From: Anaeramoeba flamelloides
Lineage: Eukaryota; Metamonada; Anaeramoebidae
NCBI GenBank assembly: GCA_027625915.1
Contig: JANTQA010000029.1
Span: forward strand, 3,038,001-3,102,000
Length of the DNA stretch: 64,000 nt
Reading direction: 5' to 3'
Positions 56,725 through 64,000 of this stretch are shown one piece after another. How positions within the stretch are numbered: position 1 is the first letter of the stretch; each line of letters opens with the position of its first letter. The position numbers and the translations under genes were made by a program. A model generated the notes under the pieces. The model had not been told where the DNA came from and made no database searches. It saw nothing but the letters and a program-made list of their open reading frames with translations.

Positions 56725-59412
56725 ATGGAAGACGATATTTCTGAAAATAATAAATATTGGACTAGTGTGAAAAAAATTTTTTATTTTCAAAATTATTGCT
56801 GTTTTCCTTCAAAATTTCAAATTTTATAGTTTCTTGAGATCTGTTCAATTTTTTATTTTTTAATTTTTTATTTATTTTAAAATAATTAAATTTATATCTC
56901 TTTCTAAATAAATTCAAAAAAGTGTATTTATTATTCTTTATATAATTCTATATAATTTAATTAATTTATTGATTGATTGATTTATTTATTTATGTATTTG
57001 TTTATTTATTTATTATTTTTTTCTAATTTTTAATTTATTTTTCAAATAGTATATTCAATCTGAATTTGAAGAAACAAAATCATTATTGAGTTCAAAATCG
57101 GGTGATATATATTTATCAAAAATGGAATTAAAATCAGAGTAAATTTTATTTTTATTAGATATAATTTTCAACTATTTAAACATTTCATCATTTTTCTTTT
57201 ATTATTTATAATAATTTATAAAATGGAAATAACTATATTTTCCAATTTATGAAGAGTGGAGAATTTTTCGGATGATGAACCAAATCAAAATTTGTTAATC
57301 AAAGAGTATAATAGAAAAAATATTATAAAAGCAATCCAAAAAAATACGAATAATAATGAAAATAAGAATAATAACGGGAATGGTGATGGGAATGGGAACG
57401 AGAACGAGAACGGAAACGAGAATGGTAACAAGAACGAGAATGAGAACGAGAATGAGAACGAGAACGAGAATGAGAATGAATTTGAGAATAATAGTGAAAA
57501 TGAAAAAGAAAAAAAACATGTAAATGATGGTGACGATGATAGTGACGATGATGAGGGATATAATTCAGAAGAATTAATGATAAAAGATGAGCATCAGATT
57601 AATTCATTGGAATCATTATTTTCAATTCCAATTGCAATTGATTATTTTAAGGAATTTTTATTTGAGCAATTAAATCAAGAAAATGTATTATTTTATCTTG
57701 ATGTGGTAAATTTCAAGCAAAGGTGTTCTATTGATAAGGTTTGTAATCAAAATCGATTTGTTATTTATTTATTTATTGGTTTATTTCCTTTCTTTTTTCC
57801 TTTCATTTGTTTTATTAAATATAAATTAAACAATATTAACTTAATTAATAATCTCATATTTATTATCAAAATAAAAAAATTGAAAAAATAAATAAAAAAA
57901 AATAAAAAAAATACAAACAAAATAATAAAAATAAAAAAATAAACAATTATTTTGAAATTCTAGAAATTATTAAAAAAGCTTGCCAAAATTATTTATGAAA
58001 AATATATCAAAAATCAATCTATTTTCGAAATCAATATAGATTTCAAATGCCGAGCATTAATTGCCAGTAAGATTAAAAATAAGGAATATTCAATTGACAT
58101 GTTTGATAAAGCACGAGAGATTGTGTACGTCCATATGAATTTAAATTCCTTTGAAGAATTCAAAAAATCCAAATTATACCAAGATTTTTTGAACCAATCA
58201 AAAAAAAATAAAGGGGAAAGCTATGAGTTTAAAGCACATAAAACTGCAATGCTGATTTCGAGAGGGAATGAAATCGAAGCGTTAAATCTCTCGTTTAAAT
58301 TTAAAAGAAAGGTTTCCAATGGTGTTATTGTCTCGACCAATTTAATACAAATGCTAATTGAATTGATTGGCTCGTATTCCACGGTGAGTAGTAAGGAAAT
58401 AGATTTCCAATTACTATCAAGGGCGATCTCATTCCATCGGTTTGTTGACAAAACAACCGAATTGCAAAAAGTTAAGTTGAGATCATTAAACGAACAGGAA
58501 AGAACCATTTTTTTTTTGAATGTGTACAACTGCCTGATTTACCATTCGGCGATTATCAATGGGATACCTAATAACGATTCCAATTCTCTGAAAAAGTTTT
58601 TCCGAAATTCAAGATATTCAATAGGCGGGATGCTTTTTTCATTGGACGATATTAGATGTGGCATCCTAAGAGAAAATGTCAAGTTTCATAATAAAAAAAA
58701 AATAATGTACTTCGGGAAGGATGATAAAAGAACCCAATTTTCTGTAAGGTTCGACAAAAGAATTCTATTTTCATTAAACGATTTTGAACTATCAGATTTC
58801 CGTTTAATCCCCTTCAATAGACAGAATTTTAATCAACAATTATCCGAAGTTGCCAATTTGGCCTTGAATAAGCATATTATCATCAACAAGTTAAATAAAA
58901 AAATTTATATACCAAGAGTTTTTAAAAAATATGCAAAGTCTTTTGGAAAAAATGATAAATTGTTTCTAAACTGGATAATAAAAAATATTATGAAGAACCA
59001 AAATAGCACCGGATATTCAGTCAAATTTACCTTGAACCCTCTTTTCCAAAGCATCATTATTGATAGAAAATTAACTGTTAATAGATACTCCAAAAAAAAC
59101 ATCAAAAAGGGCAAAAAAATTATTCTCTCTTCTCCTTCTTCTCCAACAATAACCTTTAAAAGTAATAAACCAACAATTGATCAGGATTCTAATACAAAAA
59201 AAGTCCTGATTCAATTCAATAAAAATGAAAACAATTTAATACAAGGTAGCAAAATGTTACAAGATCAAGATTTTGATTTGGATTCGAAAAATGAAGAAAT
59301 GCTAAATACTAAATCTAAAAAAATTTTCAAAATTAAAAACAAAAAAATTTTTAAATTTTCTTTTACTCGTAGCGTGACAGATTCTGATGTGCTAGAAAAA
59401 TCTAAAAATTAA
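56725..59412 (+). CDS. RGS-DUF547 fusion protein, four exons
   Basis: Proposed exons 56725-56766, 57050-57138, 57255-57738 and 57964-59412 (GT-AG, phase-consistent) give 687 residues. The first junction is the least certain; the last two are well supported. An acidic EN repeat (about 90-125) precedes an RGS domain (about 160-281): SLESLFSIPIAIDYFKEFL, NQENVLFYLDVVNFK, INIDFKCRALIASKI, MFDKAREIVYVHM, SFEEFKKSKLYQDFL. RGS domains accelerate GTP hydrolysis on G-alpha. DUF547 follows (about 370-520): NEQERTIFFLNVYNCLIYHS, RYSIGGMLFSLDDIRCGILR, DFRLIPF and KIYIPRVF. It has no known catalytic role. The C-terminus is basic and low complexity. This suggests a G-protein regulator with an extra protein-binding or enzyme-like module; inference only. 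Confidence 0.85.
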
Positions 59413-62400
59413 AATTATTATTTAAAATAACATTGTGGATAGTTATTTACTCATTATTTGAAGCACAATAATTATGAAATAGTTATTCGTTATTTATTTG
59501 TTTCGTTGTTATTAATTTTTTATTACAAAATAATAAATATTAATTTTTTATATTGTTTTTAAAAAAATAAAACCACCCTATATATATATATATATATGTT
59601 GTTATCAAAATATTTTAATTTATACTTTTTGAATTGTATGGTTTTAGTTTACAAATCTAAAATTTTTTATTGTATTAGTTTCAATATAATTCTAATGAAG
59701 GTTTAATATCAATTGAATTGTTTGCATTTTGAATCAGATATGGATCCTAGTTCTCAAAATAAGAATTATCACTTACATTCGTTTGAAAAAAAGTGTGGCA
59801 AGGGAGTTTGGCATAATATCATAAAAACTATTCACAAATTTACATAGAGCTATTTTTCAAATAATATTGAAAAACTTATTTTGAAACACTTTTATAAAAT
59901 GGTAATCTTAGTAAATAATTTTTATAGTATTTTTTTACTTAGAATTGACTTTTGTTACAAAAAAGAGTCTATAAACTAAAAAGAATGTTTTACGTGAAAA
60001 AAACTTTATTTGCATGTAATAAATAACACTATTGTATACAATATACTTTTAGGTAGAAAAGTTCCCTATAATTAATAAAAACAATATACGTGGCTTAATC
60101 AACTGACTTGAATAGTACGTGGGTTTAAAAAAAAGTCTAAACACCTTTTGAACTTTTAGTCTAACAGTTCTGAAAATTTTCTAGATTTAGGGCCGGTCAC
60201 ACGGATTTTCAAATAAAGAAAACCTTATGAAAAAAAATTAGGGTGTAAAAATTGTATCAAAAATGATTTGGAAAAGATTGCTTTTGAAATTGTTTGAATG
60301 GGAAAGATAGTTCAATCCAAAGAAATAGAAACTACTCTTAAGGGGGTGATTATATTTTTCCAATTATATGTGGTATGGGCTGTATTCGAAACTGATTCAT
60401 TATAACTTATTTCCTCAACTATATAAACTAACATTTTAATAAATATGAGAGTGTCAGATATTCTAGTATAATTAATTTAGATGCCAATTTTTTAAAACGA
60501 AAATCAAAATAATCAAAAAATTGATACAGAAAAAAAATAATAAAAATCATTTATTTCTTGATGGTATATGTAATATTAGAAATAATTGCCTCTTCTTTAC
60601 TTAATTTTTGTTTTATTTTTAAACCTTCTATGTAAAAATTTAACCAGAAATAAATATGTTGTTATTTCAAAAAATAATTCAAAATTGATTTTAAATTCCA
60701 ATTTTTTCTTTAAATTCACATAATTTGGATTTAATTTGAAAAATATGATATATTTTACTAATCTCTTCAGAAAGAAAGATTTATTGGAAGTGTTTGTTTG
60801 ATTTGATAATTATTTATTTTGTATCAATTTATAAAACCTAAAATAAACTATTTTTCAAAAATGTTAGCTCTTTTTATAATACAAATGGAACTTGTTCTGG
60901 ATGGTTTGATCCTATATTCATATCAAAAAATTTTATCAATATTTAGATCAGAATTATTTTGTTTAAATTTTTTTAATTTTTTTTTTTACTTTGTTAAATT
61001 TTTGTTTTTTTTTTTTTTCTTTTTCTTTTCTTCTTGCTTTTTTTGGATTATCGACTTTTGGATTTTTTTTAAGTGAGTTAAGTTAGAAAGAAAAAAAAAG
61101 ATCTTTGTGAATATTGAGAACCAAAATAAAAAGGTTTTTAATTATATATAAAATATTTTTACAAGGAATAGAATATTTATGGAAAATTTTTAATTCAGAA
61201 AAAGTTTGCAACTCGATGAAACTGATTAAAAATTAAAAAAAGAGAGAAATAATTTTTAATAAGAACTTTTCAAATAAAAATAAAAAATTAAAAATTTTAA
61301 AAAGAAAGTTTTAAAAGGTTCATAAAGGGATTATCTATAACTAAAAATTTGATACAGCTCTCAGAGATTCATGTATTTCTTTTTATTGTATTAGAAAAGA
61401 TGGGAGGGGGGGGTATTTTTTTTTTTCGGAAAGATAGTACTCACTATTTTAATAAAGAAATTTTGAATAATCTTTAATATTCTCCAAATAAAAAGTTAGA
61501 TATCACTTTTTTAAAAATTTTGGATCTTTTTTTACTGAAATAATTAAAGTTTTTTTTAATATAAAAGATGTAACAGGGTATTTTGTAAACAATTTATCCT
61601 AGGCGATTAAGAAATCATTCATCAAATCAGTAAAATATCTTGAAAAAAATATTGAGAAATGGTACCACTTGTTTTAAAAAAATTATTAGTTTTTAAAGTA
61701 GGTAAAAGTTTATTTGAATAAAAAAATAAGATGGTTGAATTGATTATTTTTTTATGGTTTCTATTAGTTAAAGTAGGGGTGTTAGATAAAAAAAATGTTT
61801 TATATTTTGAAAGCAGAATTCGAAGCGATTCATTCTTTAATCATAACAAAAGTATTATCTACTTTCCAATAAAAACATAAGAAACAAATAAACTAGTATT
61901 GATAAATATTGGGATATGGTTTTCAGTATAAAAATGATATTAAGAATCTGTTCTAGTAAAATTTTCCAAATTCCTTAAATATTAAAAATTAAGATTCTTT
62001 TGCATCCCAAGATATAGAGAACATACTTCCACAATGGGTTGAATAATATACCCCCACACAATGAATTTTTTTAGATAATCCTTAAATGAAATTTAGGTTT
62101 TTAATCCCTGGAATTTGAAGAAAAATTATCTTTTTTGGAATAAGTAAAATATTTTTTTTTGTAAAAAATTTCTGATTTTTGATTTATTTTTTTGATACTA
62201 CTTGAAAAATCTGAGACAAAAATATCTTACAACACATAAAGGTACATGAATTTTGACAATTTCAGTTTTATTCCATGTGTTATTTGATAGTTTTTATTCA
62301 TTGTTAAGTAGTATTCAATAATTTTTATATAAATAAATACCTCTTTTATTTTAGAAATATGTGGTTTGTGGGTCCATTTAAGGACTATCGAAAATAGTTT

Positions 62401-63695
62401 TATTATTTGGGACTTGTGGGCCAAAATGATTTGGAATTATATCCTTCCTCTCACGAGATCCAGAAGAATCTTAATTTTTAATATTTACGGAATTTGAAAT
62501 AAAGATACTAATTCACTTATGTTTTAATTCTTAAGACCCACATGATGTCTTAATTTTAAATAGTACTTAAACCTACTGATTTTTTTTCAAGCTAAATATT
62601 GTAAATTTTCAAATAAAAACCTCTGAAAAAATCGATTTAGAACAAAAAGTGTTGGTTTTAGGTTTTAGGTAACAACTAACAATTAAGAATCTGAGAATGT
62701 AAAATTACAAATTACGAATATTGACCTTTAATAATTGTTCTAGATCCCAAGAGATCAAGAAAATTTGTGCAATTCTACAAGATTTTGTAACACCCTCCAC
62801 TTGTGTATTTTTTTAAGTTATTCCATAAAGATCAAAAAAAAAATTCAAAAAATCTTTCGAATATCTCAATACAAGACAATCATCACTTAAACCGATATAA
62901 ATAATTTTCATTTGTATTTCAGACTTCAAAACCAGGATATTCACCCTTCCTTAAAAGTGAAGTTTTCTAAAATAAGAAAATTCAAATACCTTAGATTTTC
63001 CAAGTGAACTTTATTTTTTTGGATAGTAATGCTATAGTGTTGAATAAAGTAAACAATAACTGGACACTAACAAAACATAGAACATACTGATTTCTTATCA
63101 AAAAAATATTAAAAAAAAATACCAAATTGCAAAAGAGTTTGAAAAACTGTAAGAAAGGAAAATCGTATTTGTAAGTTTAAGGATTTCACCTGAATTTGTT
63201 TTTGGAAAAATCAATAATAAGAAAAACTTTGTGAAAAAAAAAATAATTATGGGGTTTGGATTGAGAAAGATTTTACGTATTTTTTTTTTTTAAAACTGAT
63301 CAAGAAGATTCCAAAAAAGAAAACTCTGAAAGCGAAAAAAGAGTTTTTGACTTACTTTTTCAAGTGAAATTTAAATTAATTTTTTTGTGAAGTTGACTTA
63401 TTCTGATTTTCATAAAAAAAAAAGAAAGATAAAAAATTTTCAAAACAAAAGACAAATTGAAAAGAGTTTATTTTGTATAGGTGTAAGATATTTTAAAAAT
63501 TCTAAAAAGAAAAAAAAAAATATAAAATCAAAATTTTTTTTGTAGAACAAAAAAAAAAGAAAACAAATAAAAAGAATTAATATTCTATTTGTTAATCAAA
63601 CAATGAAACAAATGTGTCTAATTTCTAATCTTTGGTTTTCATTCAAAACAAGATCAGTAATCAGAAAAACAAAAAAAAAAAAAAAAAATTTACAA
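59413..63695. other. Large convergent intergenic region
   Basis: 4.3 kb of AT-rich sequence. It holds one dispersed repeat (60385-60835), a (TA)n run at 59580-59597 and an odd G8 tract at 61404-61411. Small frames (60819-61076 + and 62227-62424 -) are hydrophobic or low complexity. Nothing else is supported. Confidence 0.6.
60385..60835. repeat. Dispersed repeat, direct partner at 22985-23425
   Basis: Same blocks in the same order as 22985-23425, best in AAAGATTTATTGGA.GTGTTTG followed by TTTGATTTGATAATTATTTA. One copy is intronic (striatin) and the other intergenic, so the repeat does not respect gene borders. Confidence 0.65.
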
Positions 63696-64000
63696 TTAGA
63701 TCATCCATGAAGGAACCCTCTTCAATGGGACACTAAAAGACTTTGAAAGTTCCCGTTCAATCTCTGTTTGGATTGAGTCAACATATTTATGCGGTTCGAT
63801 AAATGTTAAAGGGAATTGGTTTTCTAAAGGGTTTTCTTCCTCGCTTTCAGAAGAGTTGTTTTTGTTTGTGTTTGTGTTTGTGAATTGTGCTGAGAGACGG
63901 TGGTTTATTGGGATTGGCACGCTTAGCTTCTTTTTTTGAGGATTTATAAATTGGGGTTCATTTTGAAAAAATTTCTGTTGTTTGTGATCTTCTTTGGTGC
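63696..64000 (-). CDS. C-terminal part of an unknown protein, cut by the right edge
   Basis: The frame is open on the minus strand from the window edge to TAA at 63696-63698, about 100 residues visible. It includes FFQNEPQFINPQKKKL, SVPIPINHRLSAQF, a TNTNTNKNN repeat, an acidic SSESEEENPLE patch and the ending HKYVDSIQTEIERELSKSF..VPSWMI. The ATG for the full gene lies outside. The C-terminal helix-like segment looks conserved in style, but I recognise no family. A short T/A-rich tract and a second gene-free zone follow. Confidence 0.55.
   Translation of the reverse strand, partial: TKEDHKQQKFFQNEPQFINPQKKKLSVPIPINHRLSAQFTNTNTNKNNSSESEEENPLENQFPLTFIEPHKYVDSIQTEIERELSKSFSVPLKRVPSWMI

Noticed and set aside
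1-64000. tRNA, rRNA, CRISPR, integrated virus, LTR or LINE elements
   Set aside because: No B-box-like GGTTCGA, no rRNA-like GC-rich block, no regular repeat-spacer array and no reverse transcriptase, integrase or capsid-like motif was seen in either strand.

Overview
This is a 64 kb piece of a nuclear genome from an AT-rich unicellular eukaryote. The evidence is GT-AG introns, typically eukaryotic proteins (striatin, a TTBK/CK1-type kinase, RGS-DUF547, long-form tRNase Z, ribosomal protein eS26, a TMEM181/Wntless-like membrane protein), and host-style low-complexity runs (EN, K, N). A DPE2-type glucanotransferase and an RGS-DUF547 fusion suggest a free-living amoeboid protist, for example an anaeramoebid or an amoebozoan. 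That placement is inference. All ten well-supported genes, including the one cut by the right edge, end in TAA. I saw no bacterial DNA, tRNA, rRNA, CRISPR array, retroelement or virus-like element.

Layout: possible 3' exons of an unknown gene (1-616); a SPRY-like protein (4580-5278, -); a DPE2-type 4-alpha-glucanotransferase (9483-12566, +); striatin in six exons with two introns of about 4.5 kb (16016-27544, +); long-form tRNase Z with a 1.36 kb intron (29657-33345, -); ribosomal protein eS26 with an RG-rich tail (35052-35865, +); a TMEM181-like seven-TM protein in four exons with a 5.66 kb intron (38634-45904, -); a TTBK/CK1-type kinase ending in a CaaX box (49580-51560, +); a basic coiled-coil protein (53736-55321, +); an RGS-DUF547 protein (56725-59412, +); and the C-terminus of an unknown gene leaving the right edge (63696-64000, -). 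Gene density is about one per 6 kb. There is no operon-like arrangement, and the genes look functionally unrelated housekeeping and signalling genes.

Spaces between genes, and the giant introns, are filled with the same dispersed repeats. These include palindromic TA-flanked MITE-like elements, fold-back elements, a nested-hairpin family ending in AACCTAACG, and a family of about 1.25 kb that carries a short coding remnant. Other repeat pairs lie 15-38 kb apart in direct or inverted orientation. The main result is that striatin and TMEM181 each look like several separate ORFs until very long introns are allowed. Every exon junction is phase-consistent and the joined proteins match family landmarks, so I merged them. 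Intron sizes fall into two classes: short (107-313 bp) and giant (1.36-5.66 kb). An antisense gene remnant abuts a striatin exon inside one giant intron.
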